From NCBI GenBank assembly GCA_002794465.1, contig MTSL01000025.1, positions 1 through 55,301 of the forward strand: a DNA stretch of 55,301 bases, given 5' to 3'. A program made the translations under genes and the position numbers. The notes under the pieces were generated by a model that was given only the letters and a program-made list of their open reading frames with translations, ran no database searches and was not told the origin of the DNA. The DNA is from Paramicrosporidium saccamoebae (taxonomy: Eukaryota > Rozellomycota). Positions 41,926 to 52,977 of the stretch are shown piece after piece; position 1 is the stretch's first letter; each line of letters begins with the position of its first letter.

Positions 41926-42867
41926 ATGATAAGAGACGTTGACTCTGGAGTAGTTTTTGAAGCCTCCGCCACAGAGGGCTTTGAGCGCGCGTTTGAAGAA
42001 GAGGAGGATCTCGTGTTTGAATTCAGCAGTTCTGAGGAAGAAGATGGTGCCCTAACAAAGCTACAGAGCATGATGCTTAATATCGAGGATAAGAGTATCG
42101 ACGATCCATCAAAGTGCATGAACAGGCTTGTGGGGCTGTTCAAAGGCCACATCTTTGAACCGGAGCTGAGGTATCTGATCGAGTTGTCTTTATAGTGTAG
42201 AGTCAAAGACGGAATGTTCATGATCGTATACTCTGTTACAGATGGTGGATTTGGAGGCTTTCGGTGCGGAAAGTTGCCGAGTGAACCATTCAGCAAAGAA
42301 GAGGTTCTAGACATGTCCATAAAGGAGGTATCTCGTGTCACTGGGATCGAATTTTCTATGGATGAGGTCGAAATTTCTTGGAATGTACGCGTAGAAATGA
42401 AGTGTGAAGACTATGCCAGTCTAAGGGAGTACTTTTTGAATGATGGCCTATTGGGGTGGCAATACGTCCCCAAGGCGCACAGGCCAGGAGAGCGTTGGAG
42501 ACGCAATCCAACCCACCCAGCCATTGAGATCAACGCTGTTCTATGGTATATCAAGAGACTCGCAGGCCACCTCACCGTAGAGGACAGGCTAATACGATGG
42601 GGAATCGTGATGCACACTGCGTCAAAGACTCTAGCATTTCAGCAGAAATACGCAAGTCGCCCCGAGGAATGGAATCGTGTCCTCCTTATCCTTGACGTCC
42701 GTGATGATGACATCCAGAAAATGCTCGAGTTCGCAGGCAGGATGCATCTTTTGGACCCCATCCGTGACCTCATTCCGATTCGTGTTCTCGAGGTTATCAC
42801 CGTCTTCCGCGTACTGTTCCGATATTCGTTGCAGGATTTTGAACTGGCATATAGTTCTTCTATGTGA
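41926..42867 (+). CDS. Family-1 protein, copy E
   Basis: Apparently intact. Exon with acidic segment (FEEEEDLVFEFSSSEEED), intron 42171-42200, then VKDGMFMIVYSV and GKLPSEPFSKEEV. The C-terminal hallmarks are HRPGERW, HLTVEDRLIRWGIVM, PEEWNRVLLILDV and PIRVLEVITVFRVLF. It ends FELAYSSSM. A start at the ATG at 41926 gives about 303 residues, but the leader frame at 41730 may be spliced on. It is the closest relative of broken copy D. Confidence 0.75.
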
Positions 42868-43419
42868 CACTTTCCCATTCACTCGCCATCTCACCATCCC
42901 TGAATAAAATGCTGCTGTTATTGTTCAATCTAATAAGAGGCCTACCATGAAGCGTCTGATAAACAGCGCTACGGCTTGGCCGGCTATGCATTCTTCATAC
43001 AGTACGGCCCCTTGGCTCACAGGTTATTGACTTGGATGAATGGATTGCTTTATTAAAGCATACGGCATGTTCATAGACAGCTACTTTCTGTGCGGCCGAT
43101 ATAACCAGTGGTACCTGGTGTCTGGTTTGGGTCTACCAACTAATGGTAGATTTCTGCTTATTTAAAAATTCCAAACTAAGCAACGAGGTACACATCTAAG
43201 GAGAATAGTAAATAGTGTCGCAAGATGGGGGTGGTGGAAATCCACAAATTACAAGAATCCCAGACAAAGATCTTTGCGTTTCTAATTTTAGAAGCTCGAG
43301 AGAGTCTATTGGACGTTATGAGGGCGTATCAACCGGTCAATCCATAAAGGCATGAAACATGTTACGGAATTTGCCAAAATGCATACTTAATCTAGCTAAA
43401 CGTTAAAGCTTGACACTCC
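42868..43419. repeat. Cassette spacer between copies E and F
   Basis: Collinear with 41373-41925: same 3' flank (catccctgaataaaatgctg), the same ggatgaatggatt block and the same cgcaagatggggg start-like site. One base is lost after that ATG, so the leader frame is broken here. Confidence 0.75.
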
Positions 43420-44362
43420 ATGGTAAAAGACTTTGACATTACAATAGATTCCGATTCCTCAGCCAAAATATACCTGAAGGGTGAATTTGAGAAAGAGATG
43501 AATCTCACATTTGAATTTGCTGACTTTGAAGAGGAGGATGCCTCTCTAGAAAAGTTACAGAGCATGCTGCTTGGTACCAAGGGTGGAAGAATAGATGACC
43601 CGTCCGAATATATGGAAGAGCTTGTCAGACTGTTTAAGGACTACACATTCGAGCCGGAGTTAAGGTATCAAGTTTGTGCTGTTTTCATGGCTTAGACTAA
43701 AAGATGGAATAATCATGGTTCTTTACTCTGTTCCAGCCAGCGGGTTTGGAGGATTTCGGTGTGGAAAAATACCAGATGCACCATTTAGTAAAGAAGACAT
43801 TCCGGACATGTTCACAGAGAACATTGCCCGCATGACCGGCATCAAAGTCCCTTCTGGTGAAGTTGGCATCTCATGGGATGGGAGCGCAGACAAGGAATAC
43901 GACAAATGTGCCAGTGCGAAAGAGTTCTTTTTGAATAATGGTCCGCTCGGGTGGCATTATGCGCCCAAGAAGCGTAGACCGGGAGAACGCTGGAGAAGCC
44001 ATCCATCTCAGCCGTCAGCCGAGATTAGTGCAGTCTTTTTGCATATAAAGAGATTCACAAGCCATCTCACCGTAGAAGACAGACTGACCCGATGGGGCAT
44101 TGTTATGAACGTTGCGTCGCAAGTACTAGCATTTCAGCAGGAGTACACAGCCCGCCCTGAGGAATGGAGTCGTGTCCTCCTCATTCTTGACGTCTGTAAA
44201 GAAGATATTCAGACAATGCTAGAATTCGCCGATGGAATGCACTTGTTGAATCCCATCCGGGATCTCATTCCGATTCGTGTTCTCGAGGTAACTACTGTCT
44301 TCCGTGTGCTGTTTCGACTTTCGTTGCGAGAGTTTGAGTTGGCTTGTAACGTAGAGGATTGA
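43420..44362 (+). CDS. Family-1 protein, copy F
   Basis: Apparently intact. Acidic exon MVKDFDITIDSDSSAKIYLK to FEPELR, intron 43665-43695, then LKDGIIMVLYSVPASGFGGF and the usual C-terminal blocks (RRPGERW, HLTVEDRLTRWGIVM, PEEWSRVLLILDV, TVFRVLFRLSL). It ends LACNVED, a slightly different tail from its neighbours. An upstream atgaaac exon exists but runs into a stop and lacks the donor site, so the ATG at 43420 is the start I support. Confidence 0.75.
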
Positions 44363-44859
44363 TTGATTGGGTGTTTGAGGATGGTTTGTTAGTTTGGATA
44401 AGAAATAGTCGGAACAATCGATGAAAGATAATGAGATCTATATCTTTGTCGCGTAATGGGGATAATACCACGGACTTTGTCAAGCGGGAAGAGAGCCCGT
44501 TCCAGGAGGCTCGTTCAGTTAGCTATCATCGGCTCCTGGTCGTAGTGGTCGCGCTTTAGGTATTCTCAACAAAACACATCGACGGCGGACCATTGCGTAT
44601 CATTAAAATCTCCAGAACAATACAACAGGTAGGTGTCAGTGAATCATAAAATACACTGTATAAGGGCCAGGACTAAAATAGGCCTTTGCAAATATTGTTA
44701 ATGACAACAAGCACACTTTTTATTGGCCGCTGCGCTTCTAATGAAAGTTTGGAGTCGAGTTCATTGGATATAGTAAGGACACATCAACAATCAATTGGAC
44801 GAATATGAAACAGTCCCTATTAATTCCAGCCAGCCGAATATTGAAACTGGTAGCACACA
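44363..44859. other. Spacer between copies F and G with a dispersed repeat
   Basis: No gene. Bases 44388-44501 match the 13.6-13.8 kb repeat. The right end (ttggatatagtaaggacacatcaacaatca) returns to the cassette spacer sequence. Confidence 0.6.
44388..44501 (+). repeat. Dispersed repeat, rearranged relative to 13604-13778
   Basis: The left half (tagtttggataagaaatagt ... gatctatatctt) matches 13604-13662 directly. The right half (cgcgtaatggggataatacc ... gcgggaagagagc) matches the reverse complement of about 13724-13778. Confidence 0.8.
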
Positions 44860-45802
44860 ATGATAAATGATTCTGATATTGCAATAGCTTCCTCATCCTC
44901 GGCCAAAATAAATATAAAGAAGGAGTTTGACGAAGAGACGGACCTCGCATTTGAATTTGACAACTTTAAAGAAGGAGATGGCGTCATAGAACAGCTGCTT
45001 AGTATGCTACCCAGTGCGAGGGAAGAGAAGATTGAAGACAGTTGGGACCATCTAGACAAGCTCGTAGAGCTGTTTAATGATTGCACTTTCGAATCAGAGC
45101 TGAGGTATCAAATTCAAGTTATTTTCATGGTGTAGACTAAAGGATGGGATGACAATGATCCTCTACTCTGTCCCAGCCAGTGGGTTCGGAGGCTTTCGTT
45201 GCGGAAAGCTACCAGATAAACCATTCAACAAAGAAGACATTCCAAACCTATTTACAGAAAACGTTGCTCGTACAACCGGCATCGAAGTCTCCCCCCACGA
45301 AGTTGGCATTTCATGGGAGGGGTACGTAAGTAAAGGATACGCCGCCCATACCGATATGAGGGAGTACTTTCTAAATGACGGCACATTGGGTTGGCACTAT
45401 GCGCCCAAGAAGAGCAGACCGGGAGAACGTTGGAGGCGCAATCCGTCTCAGCCATCCATCGAGATCAGCGCCGTCTTCTTGAGCATCAAGAGACTCAATG
45501 GCCATCTCACTGTGGAAGACAGGCTGATACGATGGGGAATCGTGATGCACACTGCATCAAAGACTCTAGCATTCCAGCAAGAATACGAAAATCGCCCCGA
45601 GGAATGGAGTCGTGTCCTCCTTATTCTCGACGTCTGTAAAGAAGATATCCGGACAACGCTAGAGTTTGCAGGTGGGATGCACCTTTTAGACCCCATCCGT
45701 GACCTCATCCCGATGCGGGTTCTGGAAGTAGTCACTGTTTTCCGTGTGCTGTTCCGGCTGTCGCTGCAAGATTTTGAGTTGGCCTATAATTCTTCTATGT
45801 AA
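44860..45802 (+). CDS. Family-1 protein, copy G
   Basis: Apparently intact. Acidic exon MINDSDIAIASSSSAKINIK to FESELR, intron 45105-45135, then LKDGMTMILYSVPASGFGGF, GKLPDKPFNKEDI, SRPGERW, HLTVEDRLIRWGIVM and the conserved end TVFRVLFRLSLQDFELAYNS. A canonical-looking 38-nt intron with the start ATG inside it is visible here too. The upstream atgaaac exon would join out of frame, so I keep the internal start. Confidence 0.75.
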
Positions 45803-46323
45803 GATTGTTTTACTCGTTTTCCATCTCATCGTCTCTTAATAAGACGCTATTGTGATTGTCCAATATAGTGTAAAGGCTTAGTACTCTAAAGGATCCGAGG
45901 AATAATGCCATAATGCGCATTCCTCTGAAGCATAGGTTGTTGACTTGGATGGATGGGTTGCTTTATTAAAGAATACGGCATATTCATAGACAGTTGTCTT
46001 CTGTGCGACCAATGTAACTAGTGGTATCTGGCGCCTAGACTAGGGCCATCAATTGATGGTGGACATTTGCTTCCGTAAGCGTTCCACATTAGGTAATCGA
46101 ATGCATTTATAAGAGCAATGGTAAACAATATCCCAAGATGGGTGGTGACAGGAGCGCTCGGAGCCCCAAGGACTCCGCCAACATTCCAGACTCGGGCGTT
46201 GGGGACTTGTAATAAGTCTATGCTGACTTTTGTTACAATACCATTCGAATCACATGGTGGTCGTCAACTGCCAAAGTCGTGATGATCAATGACCATGTTG
46301 GGCGATCAGTCATGTAAATAAGA
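45803..46323. other. Spacer with the 5' remnant of a family-2 gene
   Basis: The left part is a cassette spacer (ggatggatgggttgctttat). Bases 46138-46212 hold a family-2 start, MGGDRSARSPKDSANIPDSG, that ends in TAA after 24 codons. From about 46185 the sequence is the segmental duplication shared with 39312 onward. Confidence 0.7.
46138..46212 (+). pseudogene. Family-2 N-terminal remnant
   Basis: A 24-codon frame beginning MGGDRSARSPKDS, matching the start of the gene at 38158, with the same TATA-like ttataag box upstream. It is joined to unrelated duplicated sequence and stops. Confidence 0.65.
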
Positions 46324-46653
46324 CTATTCCAATAGTTTTATTTCAAGCAACTCCTTAGATCGTTTATTAATTTGTTGAACCCGCGCTACAGAAAGTGTCA
46401 GGATAAACCTTCTATGGTCATTGATGGCACTAATGTCCTCGGAGTAGTCAAAATCCAAGGCCGGCTTTTCCGGTGCCAAGGGATATGCCATCCCGATGCT
46501 GGGATCCATCGTTAGAGACCTTAGAGCATCTCTGATACTCTGATGCTGGTGTAGCTGATATCCGGGGTCGCCTGAGCGCATAGAAGTGACCCATACTCGA
46601 GGGATTGGGCCATTGCTAGCAGAGTCAGCTTGAGTCTCTTTTGAGCTCTCCAT
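46324..46653 (-). CDS. Family-2 short protein, copy 4
   Basis: 109 residues, nearly identical to 39448-39777 (MESSKETQADSASNGPIPRV start, identical SKELLEIKLLE end). Most differences are substitutions that keep the frame. That favours a real coding gene kept after duplication, although the copies may simply be young. Confidence 0.65.
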   Translation of the reverse strand: MESSKETQADSASNGPIPRVWVTSMRSGDPGYQLHQHQSIRDALRSLTMDPSIGMAYPLAPEKPALDFDYSEDISAINDHRRFILTLSVARVQQINKRSKELLEIKLLE

Positions 46654-46801
46654 CCCTTGTGCAAGCTTATCAATGACTTTTATACTTACGCTCTTAACCT
46701 AATTAGGAAAATTGAACGTCAAGTGTGCCAAGTTATGCCCTTATATGCTATAAATAAAAGACACCACGTATTGCTGATAAAGCTTGCTATATACATTTAT
46801 C

Positions 46802-47845
46802 TCATACAGAGGCGTTGTACGCCAATTCAAACTTTTGCAATGAAATTCGGAACAGCACTCGGAACACTGTAATCACTTCGAGGACTCTGATTGGGATGAG
46901 GTCCTGGATGGGATCCAAATGATGCATCCCATCTATAAACTTGAGCATTGTCTGGATGTCCTCTTCACAAACATCAAGGACAAGGAGGACACGATTCCAT
47001 TCTTCGGGGCGGTCTGTGTATTCCTGCTGAAATTGTCGGACGTTCAGCCCTAGCAACTTTACAAGACCCCACCGCGTGAGACGTTCCTCGATTGTGAGGT
47101 AGCCCTCAGGAAACATTTTGATGCGTTGAAGAACAGCACTAATCTCGTGCGAGGTCTGGGACTTGTGGATCCTCCAGCGCTGGCCAGGCATGCGTGATTT
47201 TGGTGCATAGACCCAGCCTAGAGCCTTTCCGTCCATAAAATACTCTCACAACCCTGCATGCTCTTTGGCGTACTCGTCCACGAGACTCTCCCGTAAAACT
47301 CGAGCTTCGTCACATGCTACTTTGATGCCAGTTATTCGCGCGACTTCTCCTGAAAAGAGAGTAGGAATCTCGTCCTTAGAGAATTGTCGATCTGGCAACC
47401 TGCCGCACCGAAAGGCTGCCCCTACTCCGACCCTAGGAACGTAGTGCTTTATGCGAAACATACCGTCCTTGATCCTACACCATGAGAACGACATGAGTTA
47501 ATTACCTCAGCTCGGATTCGAATACATGGCCTTTAAACAGCTCTACAAGGTTGCCCATGCGAGTTGCCAAAAGGACGTCATCGTCCTTTACACTGGTTCC
47601 GAGTAACAATTCCTCAAGGTGGCAGAGAACATCCTTTCTCTGTTGAATGTCATCAAATTCAAAGGCATTGCTGGTCTCCTTTGTGAACCCTTTGTACACT
47701 ATCTCTTGCTCCAAGGTCCCGTAGCCAGCTACAACTGCAACTTCAACCTCAACATCCTTCTTCATTGTGTGCTACCTATTTCTGTAGTGTTGGATTTAAT
47801 TGTATTCTGTATAATCGCCTCGTCAAAATCTGCTGCAGGTTTCAT
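46802..47845 (-). pseudogene. Family-1 copy H, single in-frame TGA
   Basis: Complete architecture. 5' exon (ATG at 47845, MKPAADFDEAI), 41-nt intron (47735-47775), acidic exon ending FESELR, intron 47475-47505, then IKDGMFRIKHYVPRVGVGAA and the C-terminal blocks through TVFRVLFRISLQKFELAYNA. A TGA at about 47247 interrupts HAGL-stop-EYFMDG, where other members have Arg (REYFLDG). The frame is otherwise preserved on both sides. It is either a young pseudogene or a truncated protein ending just before EYF. Confidence 0.7.
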
Positions 47846-48037
47846 TTTTGCCCAATTAGTTTGCTATTGACTAATAGTGGCCATAAAAGTTGCCTTGTTT
47901 ATCTAATTTTGATGCGGTTCTGACTGCACGGCTATTCAAAGCAAATCATTGGTTCTCGCATTTCCGAGTTTAGACTCTTGGGTGGGAGATCACCAGGTGT
48001 CATAAAGGTACCTCAACAAATCAGCAATTGGATAAGC

Positions 48038-49060
48038 ATGAAACCCACTACAGAGTTGGATGGCTCTAATGTTACAAATTCAATTCAAACTAACACGAGA
48101 AAAGCAGGTAGCGCACAATGAAGAAAGATTCTGTTACTGTAATAGCTTCCAAAAGTCCAGCTCACGAAGAGTTGGAAACCGAGTTTGAGAACGAAATTTG
48201 TTGCGCATTTGACTTTGACAGCTTTGAGGAGGAAGATGAGGTCCTGGAGCGACTTGAAAAGACGCTACTTGGAAAAAACTCTGAAAACACTGATCCATCG
48301 GAGCAAATGGACAGACTCGCAGAAATATTCAGAGATTGCGTCTTTGAGCGAGAGCTGAGGTATCAAATTTGAGTTGTATTCATGCTGTAGAATAAAGGAC
48401 GGGATGCTTGGCATCTTACACCTTGCTCCCGCTGGTGGGTTTGGAACTTTTCGTTGTGGAAAGCTACCAGATACACCATTAGTCACGGAGGAGATTCCAC
48501 AAATTTTCGCCAAAGTGGTTGAGCGTGTGACAGGGATAAAGGTTCCTGCGGATGAAACTGAGATTTCATGGGATGTACGGGTGGATAAACCATATGAAGA
48601 CTATGCCAGTCCAGCGGAATATTTTGGCAATGACGGCTTGCTAGGATGGAGCTATTCGCCCAAAACGCGCATGCCTGGAGAGCGCTGGAGGTGGAGCTCT
48701 TCGTGGATATCACACGAAATCAATGCAGTGTGCCAGCGTATCAAATTATCCAATGAAGGCTATCTAACTGTCGAGGAGCGACTGACGAGGTGGGGACTTG
48801 TATTACACATTTCAGCCAAGATTAGGGAATTGCGGGATAGTTACATGGGCCGAAATGAAGCGTGGGAGCATGTCCTCCTTACTCTTGATGTCCGGAAGGA
48901 AGACGTCGAGACAATGTTAGACTTTACTGACCGTATGCATAGTATGAATCCCATCCGGGACCTCATCCCAATCCGTGTTCTCGAGGTGATTACAGTGTTT
49001 CGTATACTGTTTCGATTGTCATTGAAACAGTTCGAGATGGCATGTAGCGCCTCTATGTGA
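48038..49060 (+). CDS. Family-1 protein, copy I
   Basis: Intact and the best example of a three-exon structure. ATG at 48038 (MKPTTELDGSNVTNSIQTNT), 38-nt intron 48108-48145 whose interior holds the alternative ATG (48118), then AASKSPAHEELETEF and the acidic exon, intron 48360-48390, then IKDGMLGILHLAPAGGFGTF, GKLPDTPLVTEEI, RMPGERW, YLTVEERLTRWGLV and PIRVLEVITVFRILFRLSLK. The splice is in frame (phase 1). Without it, the first frame stops in TGA overlapping the second ATG. Confidence 0.78.
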
Positions 49061-49763
49061 CACCTTTCCATCTCAACATCCCTGGGTAAACTGCTGTTGT
49101 GATCGTTCAATATAGTAAAAAGGCTCATTATCCTGAATAATCTGAGGAATAATGCCAAAATGCACCTTCTTCGTGCAGCACTGCTCTCTGGCGCATAGGT
49201 TGTTAAATGAATAGTAAACGTTACTGTTGGGTTGAATGGGTACGATTACTATGTTGAAGGGTCTGGCGGATTTATAGACAATTACCCCCAGTGTGGCAGA
49301 TCTGACAAGTGGGGGTGCCATCTGGATTGGATCTTCAGCATTTAGAAGACTTGACAATATCCGACACTTGCAAGAAGTCTATAACTTGTCTCAGGAGGCT
49401 CACAATTAAAAGTTATTAGCCTTTGAAGAGAGTAGTGGGTTCAGGTCCATTCAGTGAGGACATGCCACCAATAACATGAGACTGCGTAATTTCATAATAT
49501 CCAAGGCATTTCAGTGTAACACAATGTACAATATAAAAAGAGCCAAACTACTCACTTTGTTGTATAAATGCTGCCGACCGCGGCATGACAGTCCCTTGTC
49601 AACAATCGTCACAATTTGCTCTTGGGCTTTTGCATGGCTGCCCATGGGGTACCACTAAAGGGCATCGGCCAACCAGTAGTGCAACTTTGAAACATACGGC
49701 AAGATTTAATGCAACAGTCGTTGCAAACTCTCCCCAGCTTAGCACTGAAGCAGATAGCATACA
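49061..49763. other. Spacer between copies I and J
   Basis: The left end is the cassette 3' flank (cccatctcaacatccctggg-like). The middle shows nothing recognised. The right end is the pre-start segment (aaacatacggcaagatttaa), with the first ATG changed to TTG and the donor GT changed to AT. Confidence 0.5.
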
Positions 49764-50724
49764 ATGATAAAAGACCTTGCCGCTGCAATAGCTTCTGAAA
49801 CCTCTGCTAAAGACAGAGTGGAGGGAGAATTCGAGAGAGAGACGTGCCTTGCATTTGAGTTTGACAGCTTTGAAGAGGAAGATGGCGCTCTAAGGGGGCT
49901 ACAGAGCATGCTGCTTAACACCCAAGATGAAAGCATCGATGATCCGGTAGAGTGCATGGAAAAGCTCGTGGAACTGTTCAAGGATCACACCTTTGAGCCG
50001 GAGCTGAGGTATCCTAATTGAGTGGTTTTCATGAGTTAGGGTGGAAAACGGAATGTTTACTATCGTATTCTTTATCCCAGGCCGTGGGTTTGGGGGCTTT
50101 CGATGTGGAAAGCTGCCAGACCATTCATTTAGCAAAGAAGAGATTCCGGACATATTCTCTAAAGAATTTTCCCGTATAACAGGCATTGAGGTCTCTCAGG
50201 AGGAAACGCGCATTTCATGGAACGTTCGTTCCGACAAAGAGTATGATGAATATGTCAGTCCAAGGGAATACTTTCTTGATGACGGTGTAATGGCATGGCA
50301 CTATGCCCCCAAGATGCATAGATCTGGAGAGCGTTGGAGATATAATCCAACTCAACCAACCATTGAGATTAGCGCTGTCTTTTTGCATATAAAGGAACTC
50401 TCAGGCTACCTCACCGTGGAAGACAGACTGACACGATGGGGTATTATAACGCACGTTGCGTCGCGAGCTCTAGCATTCCAGCAGGAATATGCAGACCGTC
50501 CTGAGGGCTGGAGGCGCATTCTCCTCATCCTTGACATCCGTGAGGAAGACATTCGGCTGATGGAAGAGTTTACCAATAAAATGCGCCTTTTGGATCCCAT
50601 CCGCGACCTCATCCCGATCCGGGTCCTGGAAGTAATCACTGTCTTCCGGGTGCTGTTTCGACTTTCTTTGGGAGAGTTTGAACTGGCTGACAATGCTCCC
50701 CATAAGATAACTCTGGCCAATTAA
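49764..50724 (+). CDS. Family-1 protein, copy J
   Basis: Apparently intact. MIKDLAAAIASETSAKDRVE, acidic FEFDSFEEEDG, intron 50009-50039, then VENGMFTIVFFIPGRGFGGF, GKLPDHSFSKEEI, HRSGERW, YLTVEDRLTRWGII and PIRVLEVITVFRVLFRLSLG. The C-terminus is extended (ADNAPHKITLAN) relative to its neighbours. In this copy both the upstream MK start and its splice donor are mutated, so only the internal ATG can be used. Confidence 0.78.
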
Positions 50725-51494
50725 ACTCACCAAAAATACATTAACGTTATTAAAAGTATTCACTACCATAACCAGGTTATTAAAGTATATAGACTACAAG
50801 CCACACGGATCCTGAATGTGGCGGTCTTTCGACCCACAATGTTTCTAAATAAGGTAATATATTAAAATTATAAAGGTAGATCCAAAAACTGTGCGGATGG
50901 GCGGCCACCAAGGTTCATAGTTCGATTTTGTCAATTAATGGAAATATATGTCTGCTAAGCAGTATCCGCCTGTCGTGTAGTAGGGAAAACACCGCGGGCC
51001 AAGCCAGACGAGAAGAGACGAAAAGAAATCGTGTCCATTGTTAATCCAACGGCCTAATTCAGGCGAGAAGAGAGCTTGGTCACTGCTGATCCCAAAATCG
51101 TAAGAATACAGACCCCACTGTTCTCAAATACTCAGCCAATCGCTCCACTCTATTACACAGACATGTCTTCCCCAAGCTGGGGAACTATCTCCAAATAACA
51201 TCGCAATCAATCCTCTACTTCACACGTCTATGACTGGCAAGTCTGACCCAGATAGCGACCCTACAGTCCATTCCTGCCACGTTGAGGATGGTGGCCTATA
51301 AAGGAGCCACATTCTTTAATAAACTTGGAATTGACTCATCAACAACGCTTTCAAATGCGCTGATTTGGCTTTGACAGTTTCTATTGACCAAAAAATTAAC
51401 TTTTGGATATCTATAATTAGAGCCAATTGGTTGTTGGAAAGGTACAGGCACGTCGATAGGGTGAACATGAAACGCGCCGCATAACTCGAAGAGA
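50725..51494. repeat. Spacer with the longest copy of the dispersed repeat (about 50950-51350)
   Basis: No gene. It combines blocks found separately elsewhere: cagtatccg (13.3, 16.1 kb), the tgtagtagggaaaa/agaagagagc block (22.2, 44.4 kb, reverse at 13.7), gttaatccaacggcct (reverse at 19.38 kb) and gatggtggcctataaagg (16.2 kb). It ends in the pre-start region of copy K. Confidence 0.65.
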
Positions 51495-52494
51495 ATGACA
51501 CGCAAAACACGATTCAGCCGAATATTCGGAAAAATGGTAACTAAAGAACCGATAGAGTTTAATGCAACAGAGTGTTCAGCAGATTCTGACAGAATGAAAG
51601 TGATGGACGCATTCGAGCATGAAGCTAGTCTTGCTTTCGAGTTTAGCGACTCTGACGAAGAGGAAAATGTCCTCGGAGAGCTCGAAGAGATAATCTTTGG
51701 AGTTAGTAAAGGAAATGCCGACCTTTCTTTTGAGCGTGTGGATGCACTCGTTGAGCACTTTCAAGACTGCACATTCGAACCAGCCTTGAGGTATCCAACT
51801 TGAAACATCTTATCAGTGTAGGGTAAAAGACGGAATGTTTAGCATTCTTTACGCCGTCCCAGACCGTGGATTTGAAGCGGCTAGATGTGGGAAATTGCCG
51901 GACGAACCATTCACCAAGAACGACATTCCCCACTTGTTCGCAAAGGAAGTCGCTCGCGCCACCGGAATCGAAATTTCCAAAGATGAAACGGCGATCCTAT
52001 GGAACGTGCGCACCGACCAAACAATCGAGGACTACGAGGGATGTAGAGAATACTTTCTGGACGGTGGCGTCTTGGGATGGGAATATGCGCCCCAGAAACG
52101 CATTCCAGGGGAGCGCTGGAAATGTCCGACGGATCATGGGTCCCATGAGATTGGTGCTGTCTTTCGGCGCATCAAGATATTTTCAGAGGGTTATCTAACG
52201 GTTGAAGAGCGACTTGCACGCTGGGGACTTGTAAAATGGTTTGGGATAAAGATCCAAGCGTTCCAAAATGGATATGTAGACCGCCCCGAGGAATGGAGTC
52301 GTGTTCTCCTCGTCCTTGATGTTTGTGAGGAGGATATCCAGACCATGCACACGTTTACGAGTGAGATGCATCTTTTGAACCCCATCTGGAACTTTATTCC
52401 GATTCGTGTTCTCGAGACAATCACAGTGTTTCGGGTATTGTTCCGACTGTCGTTAAGAGACTTTGAGCTGGCATATAGCGCACTTGACAACTGA
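51495..52494 (+). CDS. Family-1 protein, copy K
   Basis: Apparently intact. The frame opens at 51495 (MTRKTRFSRIFGKMVTKEPI); a start at 51534 (MVTKEP) is also possible. Acidic segment FEFSDSDEEENVL, intron 51791-51821, then VKDGMFSILYAVPDRGFEAA, GKLPDEPFTKNDI, RIPGERW, YLTVEERLARWGLV and PIRVLETITVFRVLFRLSLR. It is closest to copy A on the minus strand, suggesting two subgroups within the array. Confidence 0.78.
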
Positions 52495-52977
52495 CTGTAC
52501 CTAGTTAATACTCTATAAATATACACTACTTGTCATCATACATCTTGCTTCCTGTATATGAGCAATGGACGGCAATATTGTTGTATGCATAATTACTACA
52601 CGGTGCTGTCTCTGGTGAGTCTGCTTTCATCAGTTCCAAATAGCCTGAATACCAGTCTAGCGCGCGTCTGTCAGAGTGACTTTGTTTTGTGGGTCCAGAA
52701 ATCGTGATTATCTTATTAGTATTTGAAGTTTGCTGTTTTAAAAAAAGGCCGATGATATATGCGGAATGTATTCCCAAGGACATGGTCAAAGCAATACTGC
52801 ATTTCTGTAGTCATTGGTGACTCTCTATGCTCGAGTTCCTCTAAGTGCATTCGCGTGTGGCAAAGGATCCCATACGGCAAGAAGCCTGGCATATTTTCTG
52901 CAAGACTGAGGGATTGCCGCAAAGTCAAGAGTTCCATTGAGAATTCTCTCGGGATCTATTCAAAAATAGTCTAATTT
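52495..52977. other. Intergenic region
   Basis: Nothing recognised apart from possible decayed remains of the family-1 acidic exon just before 52978. Confidence 0.4.

Noticed and set aside
16513-47765. TGA recoded as an amino acid (TGA in the HECT-like copy and copy H)
   Set aside because: TGA ends several intact conserved or family genes in this window, and the two cases replace different residues; simple nonsense mutations explain both.
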